Origin: Trinickia sp. Y13
GTDB lineage: Bacteria > Pseudomonadota > Gammaproteobacteria > Burkholderiales > Burkholderiaceae
Length of the DNA: 64,000 bases
Assembly (NCBI RefSeq): GCF_029522115.1
Contig: NZ_JAKWFK010000010.1
Location: 62,001 to 126,000 of the forward strand
Direction: 5' to 3'
Position 1 is the first letter of the stretch; every line of letters begins with the position of its first letter. A model generated the notes under the pieces. It ran no database searches. It worked only from the letters and a program-made list of their open reading frames with translations, and was not told where the DNA came from. A program made the translations under genes and the position numbers. Of the stretch, positions 15,628 through 24,275 are shown one piece after another.

Positions 15628-16221
15628 TCATTTTTCGACGATTTGCACGCGTATGCCGTTTGTAAGGATTGTGATTGTACCGGGTTCGAAGTTCACGCCG
15701 GCAAACTGCAACTGATCGGGCTTGAACGTGTAGAGCGGATAGCCGTCGAGCCATTGCGAGGCGGCCAGGGCGCCGGCCGCCTCGATCTGCTGGCGGTATG
15801 CTCGCGCCTCGCCGCTCACATCGACACGCTCGACGCTGGGGGAACGCAATACGACGGCATGGCTCGCGTCGTCGTACTCGAGCCGGCTCGAGAGCAGGAA
15901 GGCGCCGTCGACCGGTTGCTGCAGAAACGGGCTTTCGACATGTGCGTCGACATGGACCGTCACGCGGTTCTGACCCGGCTCGAAGCCGACGACGGGGTTT
16001 GTCAGCGCCACCTCGAACAGTTGCGACACCGTGCGCCGATAGGGAAACTTGCGCCCCACGGCCGTCTGCACCTGCTCGCGCGAGAATGTGTAGTGGTCGG
16101 GAATGAATGGAAACGTCTCGCTCGCGCATGCCGCGAGCGACACACCCAGACTCGCGCTAGCGAGCGCCGCGCATGCCAAACCCAACAACCGGCGCCGACG
16201 GGGCGCAACTGCATACGGCAT
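15628..16221 (-). CDS. DUF1439 lipoprotein
   Basis: A 197-residue lipoprotein. AGGAGG lies before the ATG at 16221. A basic N-terminus (RRRR), a hydrophobic core and the lipobox SLAAC near residue 32 show lipid attachment. The mature part, with [20 protein letters not shown] and [11 protein letters not shown], matches the DUF1439 family, related to E. coli YceB. Its role in the envelope is unknown. It is divergent from the MFS gene. Confidence 0.85.
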   Translation of the reverse strand: MPYAVAPRRRRLLGLACAALASASLGVSLAACASETFPFIPDHYTFSREQVQTAVGRKFPYRRTVSQLFEVALTNPVVGFEPGQNRVTVHVDAHVESPFLQQPVDGAFLLSSRLEYDDASHAVVLRSPSVERVDVSGEARAYRQQIEAAGALAASQWLDGYPLYTFKPDQLQFAGVNFEPGTITILTNGIRVQIVEK

Positions 16222-16382
16222 GCATGAACCTCCTGCTGGACTGCTAGTATCGAAACCTGCTTGCCATTTTATGCCGACGGGACATGTCGAGCGCGGTGGC
16301 TGAAATCCTTCGCTCCCGGCCTGCTCGCCTCGAACCCGCAAAACCGACCAGACCACACCAAACCACTAGACTGGAACGCCCC

Positions 16383-17588
16383 ATGCAAAGCGGATCGGAT
16401 ATCGGCATTCTTCGACAAATCCCACGCACCGTCTGGGTGCTGGGCTGCGTCAGCCTCTTGATGGACGTGTCCTCCGAGTTGATCCACAGCTTGTTGCCGA
16501 TGTTCCTGATGGTAGGCCTCGGCGCCAGTGCGGCGACGATCGGCGTAATCGAAGGCGTCGCCGAAGCGACTGCGCCCGTCGTCAAAGTGTTTTCGGGTGC
16601 GCTCAGCGACTACCTAGGCAACCGCAAATGGCTCGCGGTCGCCGGATACGGCCTCGGCGCGCTGAGCAAGCCGCTGTTCGCGTTGGCGCCCGGTATCGGC
16701 GTCGTGGTCGCGGCGCGTCTCATGGACCGCGTCGGCAAAGGCATTCGCGGCGCGCCGCGCGATGCGCTCGTGGCCGATGTGACGCCCCCGGGCCTGCGCG
16801 GCGCGGCTTTCGGGCTGCGCCAGGCGCTTGATACCGTTGGCGCGTTTCTCGGCCCGCTCTTGGCCGCTCTCGCGATGATTCTGTGGGCGGACAACTTTCG
16901 GCTGGCGTTCTGGCTTGCCGTGATCCCTGCCGCACTCTGTGTCGCGTTGCTAACGCTAGCAGTGGAAGAGCCCGTTCACCCACGCGGCGCAAGGCGCATC
17001 AACCCCATCCGCAGGGAAAGCCTCGCGCAACTTAGCACGCACTACTGGTGGGTGGTCCTCGTGGGCGCCGTCTTCTCGCTAGCGCGCTTTAGCGAGGCGT
17101 TCCTCGTGCTGCGCGCCATGGGAAGCGGCATCCATCTAGCGCTCGTGCCGCTCGTCATGGTGGCCATGAACATCGCCTACGCGCTGTCGGCATTTCCGTT
17201 CGGAAAACTTGCCGACAAAGTCAGCCACACGCGACTCTTGATCTTGGGCCTCACCGTACTCATTGCAGCCGATCTCGTTCTCGCGCACGGCAGTCATTGG
17301 AGCCTCGTCGTGACGGGCGTGGCGCTGTGGGGCCTGCACATGGGCATGACGCAAGGTCTGCTTGCCACGATGGTCGCGGACACCGCTCCCGCGCAGTTGC
17401 GCGGCACCGCGTTCGGCATGTTCAATCTGCTGACCGGCCTGGTTACGCTCGTTTCAAGCGTCCTCGCAGGCGCGCTGTGGGATCGCGTGGGCGCGGCCGC
17501 CACCTTCTATGCGAGCGCGGCGTTTTGCCTGTGCACCATCGTGCTGTTGCTGTCCCGCCGCAGCGGGCCTCCGATGCGCACCGCTTAA
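16383..17588 (+). CDS. MFS transporter
   Basis: A 401-residue major facilitator with about 12 hydrophobic helices. The loop between helices 2 and 3 has GALSDYLGNRKW, a version of the G-x-x-x-D-R-x-G-R-R signature, and the half repeated as FGKLADKVSHTR in the second half. The segment GIRGAPRDALVAD near residue 115 is typical of a group often annotated as antibiotic or drug exporters. The substrate is unknown. The start at 16383 (MQSGSD) is chosen over an upstream open stretch without membrane features. Confidence 0.85.
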   Translation: MQSGSDIGILRQIPRTVWVLGCVSLLMDVSSELIHSLLPMFLMVGLGASAATIGVIEGVAEATAPVVKVFSGALSDYLGNRKWLAVAGYGLGALSKPLFALAPGIGVVVAARLMDRVGKGIRGAPRDALVADVTPPGLRGAAFGLRQALDTVGAFLGPLLAALAMILWADNFRLAFWLAVIPAALCVALLTLAVEEPVHPRGARRINPIRRESLAQLSTHYWWVVLVGAVFSLARFSEAFLVLRAMGSGIHLALVPLVMVAMNIAYALSAFPFGKLADKVSHTRLLILGLTVLIAADLVLAHGSHWSLVVTGVALWGLHMGMTQGLLATMVADTAPAQLRGTAFGMFNLLTGLVTLVSSVLAGALWDRVGAAATFYASAAFCLCTIVLLLSRRSGPPMRTA

Positions 17589-17610
17589 TGGACGCTTAAT
17601 GGACGCTTAA
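17583..17610 (+). repeat. 11-bp tandem repeat over the MFS stop codon
   Basis: GCTTAATGGAC occurs at 17583-17593 and 17594-17604, then a partial copy GCTTAA. The MFS stop TAA (17586-17588) is inside the first copy, so slippage would leave the protein end unchanged. Confidence 0.7.
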
Positions 17611-17676
17611 CGGGCCGCGCACCGGGGCCTTAGCGGGGCGCGCCCCGGCGAATGCTCGATCCGTGCGAGCCGGCCT

Positions 17677-18738
17677 TTAGTGACAGTTGGAGGCGCTCGC
17701 CCCCGTTTTCTCATGCCCGTGCGTGTCGATGCAGAAATCCTCTTCGATCTGCACGGTGACGTGAGCGATGTCGAAACGCTCGGCAAGCCGGCGCTGAACC
17801 GCGGTCACAACGTCGCGCGCAATCGCGCCTTCTGTCGGATGGACATGCAACGTCAGCATGTGCTGCTCGCCCGTGATGGACCACGCGTGAATATGGTGGG
17901 CGTTTTGCACTTCGGCCAGGTTCGCCTCCAAGTCCGCCTTGATGTCGGCTAGGCTCAGGCCCTCGGGCGTGCCTTCGAGCAAGATATGCGCGGAGGATTT
18001 GACGATCCCCCACGCACTGCGAAGCACGACGAGCGCGACGAATACCGACAACAACGGGTCGATCGGCGTCCAACCGGTCAGCAAAATCACGCCCGCAGCG
18101 ACGATGGCAGCGGCCGAACTCAGCATGTCGCCAAGGACATGCAGCCACGCGCCGCGCAGGTTCAGGTTTTGTCGATTGCCCCCGTGCAGCACGAGAAACG
18201 CGGCGATGTTGGAGAGGAGCCCCAGGATGGCGACGACCAGCATCATGCCGCCGGCCACGTGCACCGGTGCGAAGAACCGCTGGATCGCCTCGACGATGAT
18301 CCACCCGGCAATGACGAACAGCGCGCAGCCGTTGACGAAGGCGGCCAGGATCTCGAGCCGCTTGTAGCCGTAGGAAAGCTGCGCCGTTGCGGGGCGGCGG
18401 CCGTAGTGCATGGCCGCCCAACTGAATCCCAGGGCAGCGGCGTCGCTCACCATATGCCCCGCATCGGCGAGCAGCGCGAGCGACCCCGACATCAAGCCGC
18501 CCACCGCCTCGACGAGCATGAAGGCGGCGGTGATGAGGAACGCCCAGCCGATGCGGCGCTGATCCATCACACCGTGCAAATGATTGTGGCCCGCGTGACC
18601 ATGGCCGTGGCTGTGACCATGACCATGACCATGACCATGACCGGCATGGTCATGACCGTCGTCATGTTCGTGCGGATGCGCGTGTCCCTCGCCCTCGTGA
18701 TGGCTCGCGTGATCGTCGTGGTGGTGGTGGTGCGCCAT
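17677..18738 (-). CDS. cation diffusion facilitator, zinc/cobalt/cadmium exporter (CzcD/ZitB type)
   Basis: A 353-residue inner-membrane antiporter that expels divalent metal for protons. The first 60 residues are almost half His (HHHHHDDH, then [14 protein letters not shown]), a metal-binding tail. Six helices follow, with the metal-site signature ALLADAGHMVSDAAAL in helix 2 and HVLGDMLSSAAAI in helix 5 (HxxxD pairs). The cytosolic C-terminal domain includes HHIHAWSITGEQHMLTLHV. The start is the ATG at 18738 (MAHHHHHDD); an upstream ATG would add ten residues. Confidence 0.93.
   Translation of the reverse strand: MAHHHHHDDHASHHEGEGHAHPHEHDDGHDHAGHGHGHGHGHSHGHGHAGHNHLHGVMDQRRIGWAFLITAAFMLVEAVGGLMSGSLALLADAGHMVSDAAALGFSWAAMHYGRRPATAQLSYGYKRLEILAAFVNGCALFVIAGWIIVEAIQRFFAPVHVAGGMMLVVAILGLLSNIAAFLVLHGGNRQNLNLRGAWLHVLGDMLSSAAAIVAAGVILLTGWTPIDPLLSVFVALVVLRSAWGIVKSSAHILLEGTPEGLSLADIKADLEANLAEVQNAHHIHAWSITGEQHMLTLHVHPTEGAIARDVVTAVQRRLAERFDIAHVTVQIEEDFCIDTHGHEKTGASASNCH
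18615..18642. repeat. hexanucleotide repeat in the His-rich tail
   Basis: GACCAT is repeated four times plus GACC, encoding the alternating Gly-His run on the minus strand. Gain or loss of a unit would change the number of metal-binding His without a frameshift. Confidence 0.8.
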
Positions 18739-18876
18739 GAAAAATCTGGTCCGTCCGGAAAACGACATTATGGCCTGCGGGAGTCGCTAGCCGTCCATTT
18801 CGGGCATCAAAGACTGAACCGCGCTAGCGAAAAAGGAGCATAACCCGCCAAGCGCACATGGCCGCGCGATGCACGC

Positions 18877-19140
18877 TCACCCGCGCTCGGGGAACGTGGC
18901 GAATTCCATCCGTTCGAGCCAGAACAGCGCGTGCTCGCGGTCTGCGCCGCACATCTCTTCGCTCGCGCCGAGCGAGCCGCAAACCGCGGGCCTATCCGCC
19001 CGCCCGAAGATCATGCACCGCTCGTCATCGCCAAGTTGGATGCACCGAACCCCCGCCGGCTTGCCGTGCGGCATGCCGGGAATGGGACTCGAGATCGAGG
19101 GGGCGATGCAGCAGGCGCCGCAACCGGGGCGACAATTCAT
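18877..19140 (-). CDS. YkgJ-family cysteine cluster protein
   Basis: An 87-residue protein with the family's Cys pattern: CRPGCGACC at the start, then single Cys in VRCIQL, ERCMIF, AVCGSL and EMCGAD, eight in all, likely to bind zinc or an iron-sulfur cluster. Family members are about 80-130 residues and their function is not known. The start is the ATG at 19140 (MNCRPGCG). Confidence 0.85.
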   Translation of the reverse strand: MNCRPGCGACCIAPSISSPIPGMPHGKPAGVRCIQLGDDERCMIFGRADRPAVCGSLGASEEMCGADREHALFWLERMEFATFPERG

Positions 19141-19339
19141 GGGGGCCGTGGCTTAGGGATCGAGATCATTCGGCCCTCATTGAAACGCGGGCGGGCAGCG
19201 CCACATAGGCCGAGCAAAGCGCTAGCGTACCCGCTTCGGCCGTCGCATACCATCCGTCCTCGCCCAGCCCGGCCTCGCGACGTGCGACTTGGTAAAGTAC
19301 GCTTCCTACACGTTCGACGACCACTTAGAGGAACCCAGC

Positions 19340-19597
19340 ATGCGCAGTACGCGCGCCATTTCCGCAGTAGAAAGGCTCAAGCAGCGCACCGGCAATCCCC
19401 ACTACGCCGCGATCGGCCTATCCGGCGGCCTCTTCCGCTTGGTCGACCGGGCGAGCGGGGCCGAGGCGCCGCTCTCGGAGCCGTTGCCGCTCGATGCGTT
19501 CGTCGCCTTCGTCGACGCCGTCTCGCCAGCCAAACCCAAGCGCGTGAGCAAGCTCGACGTCGCCTTCGAGGCGCAGATCAAACGCAGCAAGCGCTAG
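19340..19597 (+). CDS. conserved-looking small protein, 85 residues
   Basis: A basic small protein from the ATG at 19340 (MRSTRAISAVERLKQRTGNP), with AGAGGAA upstream as an acceptable SD. The middle, YAAIGLSGGLFRLVDRASG, suggests a short beta unit, and the end KRSKR is strongly basic. GC and codon use match the neighbours. No family is recognised. It precedes the PIMT-like gene by 187 bases. Confidence 0.55.
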   Translation: MRSTRAISAVERLKQRTGNPHYAAIGLSGGLFRLVDRASGAEAPLSEPLPLDAFVAFVDAVSPAKPKRVSKLDVAFEAQIKRSKR

Positions 19598-19784
19598 GGG
19601 GCCGTGCCCTGCGCTCGACCCTAAGCACCGCAAAGCCGTGGCGCTGCATAAGCGTCCGATGGGACCTGCGCGCGCTTCGGAATGGCGGGCGAACGCCCAA
19701 GCAACGCGGTTTGGTACAATCCGCAAGTTTCTCTCGCACATTTCATCCCGCACGAACCGCTACGTCCAAGTCCGTCAAGTCGCC

Positions 19785-20438
19785 ATGAACATCGAGCAAG
19801 CCCGTTTCAACATGATCGAACAACAAATTCGCCCCTGGGACGTGCTGGACCAGGACGTGCTGAATCTGCTGTCGGTCGTCAAGCGCGAAAACTTCGTTCC
19901 CGCCGCCTATCGCGACATCGCCTTCGCCGATCTCGAAGTGCCCTTGCCCGCGGGCGAGCACATGCTCTTCCCGCGCGTCGAGGCCCGCGTGTTGCAGGAA
20001 CTGGCCGTCAAGAGAAATGAAACCGTGCTCGAAATCGGCGCGGGATCGGGCTTCATGGCTGCGCTGCTGGCTCACCGCGGCCGCCATGTGCTGACCGTGG
20101 ACATCAAGCCGGAGCTGGCAGAACTTGCCAAGCGCAACTTGGCCGAGAACGGCGTGACCAATGCCGAAGTCGCCCTAGGCGACGGCGCGCGCGGCTGGCC
20201 CGCGGCTGCACCGTACGATGTCATCTGCGTCTCGGGAGGCCTGCCGGTGTTGCCGCAGGAAATGCTCGAGCAGTTGAAGATCGGCGGCCGCCTTGCCGCC
20301 TTCGTCGGGACGGCGCCCGTCATGAAAGCGCAGATCATCACGCGCATCGACGAAAAGCAGTTCCGCGTAGCCGATGTGTTCGAAACCTATGTCGAACCCC
20401 TCGTGAACGCCGTGCAACCCCCGCGCTTCAAGTTCTAA
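19785..20438 (+). CDS. protein-L-isoaspartate O-methyltransferase family protein
   Basis: A 217-residue SAM-dependent methyltransferase. It opens MNIEQARFNMIEQQIRPWDV, then has the SAM site VLEIGAGSGFMAALLA near residue 80 and the acidic loop VDIKPEL. This group resembles PCM but lacks some of its substrate loop, so repair of isoaspartyl residues is possible but not certain. It is followed after 78 bases by a rhodanese gene, and the two are probably cotranscribed. Confidence 0.85.
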   Translation: MNIEQARFNMIEQQIRPWDVLDQDVLNLLSVVKRENFVPAAYRDIAFADLEVPLPAGEHMLFPRVEARVLQELAVKRNETVLEIGAGSGFMAALLAHRGRHVLTVDIKPELAELAKRNLAENGVTNAEVALGDGARGWPAAAPYDVICVSGGLPVLPQEMLEQLKIGGRLAAFVGTAPVMKAQIITRIDEKQFRVADVFETYVEPLVNAVQPPRFKF

Positions 20439-20516
20439 GCTGTGTCGATCGGCGCGGCTGCAGGGTCGCGCCGCCTCGCTCGATCGCTTCCACACCAGCC
20501 CACACCAATCTTCGCC

Positions 20517-20840
20517 ATGCAAAACCTGACCGCGCCCGACCTCGCACAATGGCTGGCCGATCCGTCGCGCCCCGCTCCGGTGCTGCTCGACGTACGCGAG
20601 CCATGGGAAATCGCGACGGCGCATATTGCCGGCTGCGTCGACATCCCGATGCGCGACATCCCGGCGCGCAGTGAAGAACTCGACGACGAAGCGCAGATCG
20701 TCTGCATCTGCCACCACGGCGCGCGTAGTGCGAACGTCGCCATGTTCCTCGAAGGACGCGGCTTCAAGCATGTGTTCAATCTGCAAGGCGGTATCGATGC
20801 GTGGTCGCGTCAAGTCGATCCCAAGGTGCCGCTGTACTAA
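20517..20840 (+). CDS. single-domain rhodanese (sulfurtransferase)
   Basis: A 107-residue rhodanese domain, close to the size of GlpE. LLDVREPWE near residue 23 is the domain's opening motif, and the active loop is CHHGARS with the catalytic Cys at residue 65. It would move sulfane sulfur, for example from thiosulfate to an acceptor such as thioredoxin or cyanide. It follows the PIMT-like gene; the next gene (urtA) is 360 bases away behind its own promoter. Confidence 0.88.
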   Translation: MQNLTAPDLAQWLADPSRPAPVLLDVREPWEIATAHIAGCVDIPMRDIPARSEELDDEAQIVCICHHGARSANVAMFLEGRGFKHVFNLQGGIDAWSRQVDPKVPLY

Positions 20841-21075
20841 CCTAACGCACGATACGACACGCGGCGCGAGCCGCTGTACCCGCCGCAAGGCAATTCGCCG
20901 AAAACCCGCGCACCACCCGGTAGGCGCACACCGCCGCCTCCGATTCACCAAAACCGCTCGCCCCGCTCATTGGCGGCGCATCACGCACCAAGCTAGCTCC
21001 TCCCCACAGTGCAGCCGGTCCGCGCGCCACGCGCGCGAACCGCGCGCAGCCTGACGCTGCCTGGCGACGCATCGC

Positions 21076-21092
21076 TTGGCACACCCCTTGCA
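21076..21092 (+). promoter_or_regulatory. sigma-54 (RpoN) promoter for urtA
   Basis: TTGGCACACCCCTTGCA fits YTGGCACGRNNNTTGCW: TTGGCAC, five bases, TTGCA, with the -24 GG and -12 GC separated by ten bases. Transcription would start near 21103, leaving a leader of about 98 bases to the ATG at 21201. Confidence 0.8.
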
Positions 21093-21120
21093 ACGCTCGG
21101 CGGCCCGCGCGCATGACCTG

Positions 21121-21137
21121 TGCATCGCATCGATGCA
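21121..21137. promoter_or_regulatory. NtrC-like palindrome downstream of the urtA promoter
   Basis: TGCATCGCATCGATGCA matches TGCACC-N5-GGTGCA at 10 of 12 positions and is the core of a longer perfect repeat, TGTGCATCG (21119-21127) and CGATGCACA (21131-21139) with a three-base spacer. Its centre is about 26 bases after the predicted start site, an unusual place for an enhancer, so a repressor operator or an RNA hairpin are alternatives. Confidence 0.5.
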
Positions 21138-21200
21138 CACCGCAAGCGCCGCGCGGCCCAATCCAATAAACGCAAGTTCAGCACCGGCAAGGGGAAGCAA

Positions 21201-22499
21201 ATGAAACGTCGTAGCTTGTTGAAGCTCGGGTCGCTCTCCGGCGCGCTCGCGCTCGCGGGACAAAGCCCGTTGGTTCGCGCGCAATCGTCGAGCGGTCCGA
21301 TCAAGGTGGGCATCTTGCATTCGCTGTCGGGGACGATGGCGATCTCGGAAACTTCGCTCAAAGACACGGCGCTCATGACGATCGCCGATATCAACAAGAA
21401 CGGCGGCGTCATGGGCCGCCAGATTCAACCGGTTGTCGTCGACCCGGCTTCGAATTGGCCGCTGTTCGCGGAAAAAGCGCGGCAACTGCTGACGCAGGAC
21501 AAAGTCGCTTGCGTGTTCGGCTGCTGGACTTCCGTTTCGCGCAAGTCCGTCTTGCCCGTCTTCGAAGAATTGAACGGCTTGCTCTATTACCCGGTGCAAT
21601 ACGAAGGCGAGGAAATGTCGCGCAACGTGTTCTACACGGGCGCCGCGCCGAATCAACAGGCCATTCCCGCCGTCGAATATCTGATCAGCCCCGAAGGCGG
21701 CGGCGCCAAGCGTTTCTTCCTGCTCGGCACCGACTACGTCTACCCGCGCACCACCAACAAGATCTTGCGCGCCTTTCTGCATTCGAAAGGCGTCAAGGAT
21801 TCCGACATCCAAGAGGTCTACACGCCATTCGGCCATAGCGACTATCAAACCATCGTCGCCAACATCAAAGCGTTCGCCCAGGGCGGCAAGACCACCGTGG
21901 TCTCGACCATCAACGGCGATTCGAACGTGCCCTTCTATAAAGAGCTCGGCAACCAAGGGCTCAAAGCCACCGATGTGCCCGTCGTCGCATTCTCGGTCGG
22001 CGAAGAAGAGTTGCGCGGCATCGACACGAAACCGCTCGTGGGCCACCTCGCGGCATGGAATTACTTCATGTCGGTCAAAGGCCCGGCAAACGCGAAGTTC
22101 AAGAAGCAATGGGCCGAATGGGTCGCCGCGCAAAACTTGCCCGGCGGCACGAAGCGCGTGACGAACGATCCGATGGAAGCAACGTTCGTCGGCATCCATA
22201 TGTGGAAGCAAGCCGTCGAAAAAGCCAAGAGCACCGACGTGGACAAGGTGCGCGCCGCCATGATCGGGCAAACGGTTGCCGCCCCTTCGGGCTTCACGCT
22301 GACGATGGACGGCAATCATCACTTGCACAAGCCGGTCATGATCGGCGAGATCCGGGCGGACGGGCAATTCAACGTGGTCTGGAAGACGAAGACCGCGATT
22401 CGCGCTCAGCCTTGGAGCCCGTTCATCGCAGGCAATCAAGGCAAGCCGGACGTCGTCAGCTCGATTGGCGAGTTCCTGCGCCGCCGACGCGTCGCATAG
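21201..22499 (+). CDS. urtA: urea ABC transporter, substrate-binding protein
   Basis: A 432-residue periplasmic urea-binding protein. The start at 21201 follows AGGGGAAG, and the N-terminus MKRRSLLKLGSLSGALALAG is a twin-arginine signal, so Tat export is likely. The mature part has IKVGILHSLSGTMAISE and YYPVQYEGEE, both characteristic of UrtA. It is the first gene of urtABCDE, directly followed by urease genes, which fixes the ligand as urea with good confidence. Probably under sigma-54/NtrC control. Confidence 0.95.
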   Translation: MKRRSLLKLGSLSGALALAGQSPLVRAQSSSGPIKVGILHSLSGTMAISETSLKDTALMTIADINKNGGVMGRQIQPVVVDPASNWPLFAEKARQLLTQDKVACVFGCWTSVSRKSVLPVFEELNGLLYYPVQYEGEEMSRNVFYTGAAPNQQAIPAVEYLISPEGGGAKRFFLLGTDYVYPRTTNKILRAFLHSKGVKDSDIQEVYTPFGHSDYQTIVANIKAFAQGGKTTVVSTINGDSNVPFYKELGNQGLKATDVPVVAFSVGEEELRGIDTKPLVGHLAAWNYFMSVKGPANAKFKKQWAEWVAAQNLPGGTKRVTNDPMEATFVGIHMWKQAVEKAKSTDVDKVRAAMIGQTVAAPSGFTLTMDGNHHLHKPVMIGEIRADGQFNVVWKTKTAIRAQPWSPFIAGNQGKPDVVSSIGEFLRRRRVA

Positions 22500-22649
22500 A
22501 CGAACGAACGCAACGCCCGTTCGAGCCGCGCTCTTAGCGCGGCATTCTCTCTCGTGCGCCATGGCGCGCGGCTCGCCCAACGGATCGATCTCGGGCTCGC
22601 TGCCGCGCCTCGGCGCAATCGCGTCGTTGCTCTTGCTTGGCCTTGACTC

Positions 22650-24275
22650 ATGAACCGATCCCTACGCCGCGCCTTTGTCGTCGCAGCGCTGTCTTGCTCG
22701 CTCGCGTGCTCGCTGCTCGCACCCGCGGCGTTCGCGCTCACGCCGGCCGATGTCGCCCCGCTAGCAGGCGATGATTTCAACGCAAAAGCGGCCGCTATCG
22801 ATGCACTGGCGGCCGGACACGATCCCGCCGCGCTCTTGCTGCTGGACGGCCTTGCCGATGACCGCGTGCTGGCGACGAGCGCAGGCGACGTGCTGATCCA
22901 AGCGGCCGGCGACGATGACCATGCCCGCGATGCCGTCTCCGGCAAGCCGGTCGCCATCGGCGATGCGCAGCCCGTCATGCTCAACAATCTGCTGCGCGGC
23001 AAAGTGGCGCGTGCCTTGGCGGGCCTGCGGCTCGCCTCGCCCGATCCGGCTGTGCGCCGCGCCGCCGTCGACGAACTGCTCGCCAATCCCAATGCGTCGA
23101 TGAAGCCGTTCGTCGAAGCCGCCCGCGCCAAGGAAACGGATCCCGCGCTCAAGCGCCGGCTCGATGCGCTATGGGCGACGACCGCGCTCACCGATCCCGA
23201 TCCGGCCAAACGCCTCGAAGCGGTCGAGCTCGTCGCCGCGCGCCACGACCTCGATTTCTATCCGTTGCTGCAACCGCTCGTGGCCAAGCGCGCCGACGGC
23301 TCCTTCGCGGAACCCGATGTGCGCGTGCGCGCCGCGGCACAGCGCGGCATCGACGCGCTCGACGCTATCGAGCGCAACAGCCGTATGGCGGGCACGCTCT
23401 TCGCGGGGATTTCGCTCGGCAGCGTGTTATTGCTCGCGGCGCTCGGGCTTGCCATCACCTACGGTGTGATCGGCGTGATCAACATGGCACACGGCGAGTT
23501 CCTCATGATCGGCGCCTATGCCACCTATCTCGTGCAGAACGCGTTTCGGCACTATGCGCCCGGCGCCTTCGATTGGTATCCGCTCGCGGCCGTGCCGGCC
23601 TCGTTCCTGGCGGCGGCCGCCGTGGGCGTCGCGCTCGAGCGGCTCGTGCTCAAGCGCCTGTACGGGCGGCCGCTCGAGACGCTGCTGACGACGTTCGGCG
23701 CGAGCCTCGTGTTGATGCAAGCCACCCGCACGCTCTTCGGCGCACAAAACGTCCAAGTGGCGAACCCCGCATGGATGACCGGCGGCATCACGGTCATGCA
23801 GAACTTGATCTTGCCGTACAACCGCATCGTCATCCTGACGTTTTCAGTGGCGGTGGTGGCCATCGCCTGGGGCGTGCTCACACGCACCCGGCTCGGGCTG
23901 TTCGTGCGCGCCGTCACGCAGAATCGCTCGATGGCCGCCTGCGTGGGCGTCAAGACCGCCTTCATCGATTCCTATGCCTTCGCGTTCGGCGCCGGCATTG
24001 CAGGCCTGGGCGGCTGCGCGCTTTCGCAGATCGGCAACGTCGGCCCGGATCTGGGCCAAAGCTATATCGTCGATTCGTTCATGGTTGTCGTGCTCGGCGG
24101 CGTCGGGCAACTCGCGGGCACGGTGCTCGGCAGCTTTGGCCTGGGCATTCTGATGAAAGCGATCGAGCCGTTCTGGGGGGCGGTGCTCGCGAAAATCGCC
24201 GTGCTCGTCTTGATCGTCCTATTCATTCAAAAGCGTCCGCAAGGTTTGTTCGCCTTGAAAGGACGCAGCGCATGA
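22650..24275 (+). CDS. urtB: urea ABC transporter, permease UrtB with N-terminal periplasmic domain
   Basis: A 541-residue protein, longer than LivH. Residues 1-28 are a signal peptide, residues about 30-240 form an Ala/Leu/Asp-rich helical repeat domain (units such as DPAVRRAAVDELLANP, HEAT-like), and residues from about 250 are a LivH-type permease with GVIGVINMAHGEFLMIG and GGVGQLAGTVLGS. The extra N-terminal domain is known in many proteobacterial UrtB proteins. Together with UrtC it forms the channel. The stop overlaps urtC (ATGA). Confidence 0.94.
   Translation: MNRSLRRAFVVAALSCSLACSLLAPAAFALTPADVAPLAGDDFNAKAAAIDALAAGHDPAALLLLDGLADDRVLATSAGDVLIQAAGDDDHARDAVSGKPVAIGDAQPVMLNNLLRGKVARALAGLRLASPDPAVRRAAVDELLANPNASMKPFVEAARAKETDPALKRRLDALWATTALTDPDPAKRLEAVELVAARHDLDFYPLLQPLVAKRADGSFAEPDVRVRAAAQRGIDALDAIERNSRMAGTLFAGISLGSVLLLAALGLAITYGVIGVINMAHGEFLMIGAYATYLVQNAFRHYAPGAFDWYPLAAVPASFLAAAAVGVALERLVLKRLYGRPLETLLTTFGASLVLMQATRTLFGAQNVQVANPAWMTGGITVMQNLILPYNRIVILTFSVAVVAIAWGVLTRTRLGLFVRAVTQNRSMAACVGVKTAFIDSYAFAFGAGIAGLGGCALSQIGNVGPDLGQSYIVDSFMVVVLGGVGQLAGTVLGSFGLGILMKAIEPFWGAVLAKIAVLVLIVLFIQKRPQGLFALKGRSA

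Larger units (their letters stand above)
20841..21200. other. 360-bp control region of the urt operon
   Basis: No gene is seen. The right part carries a sigma-54 promoter (21076-21092) and a 9-bp perfect inverted repeat containing an NtrC-like site. The first 230 bases are GC-rich with no strong structure that I can support. Confidence 0.6.

Noticed and set aside
17986-18843. Plus-strand frame rich in Val/Met repeats (MTMTMTMTGM) opposite the zinc exporter
   Set aside because: It is only the antisense reading of the GACCAT repeat and His-coding tract.
20967-22580. A 537-codon minus-strand frame over urtA
   Set aside because: Antisense shadow of urtA, Arg-rich, with no recognisable domain; it would also cover the sigma-54 promoter.
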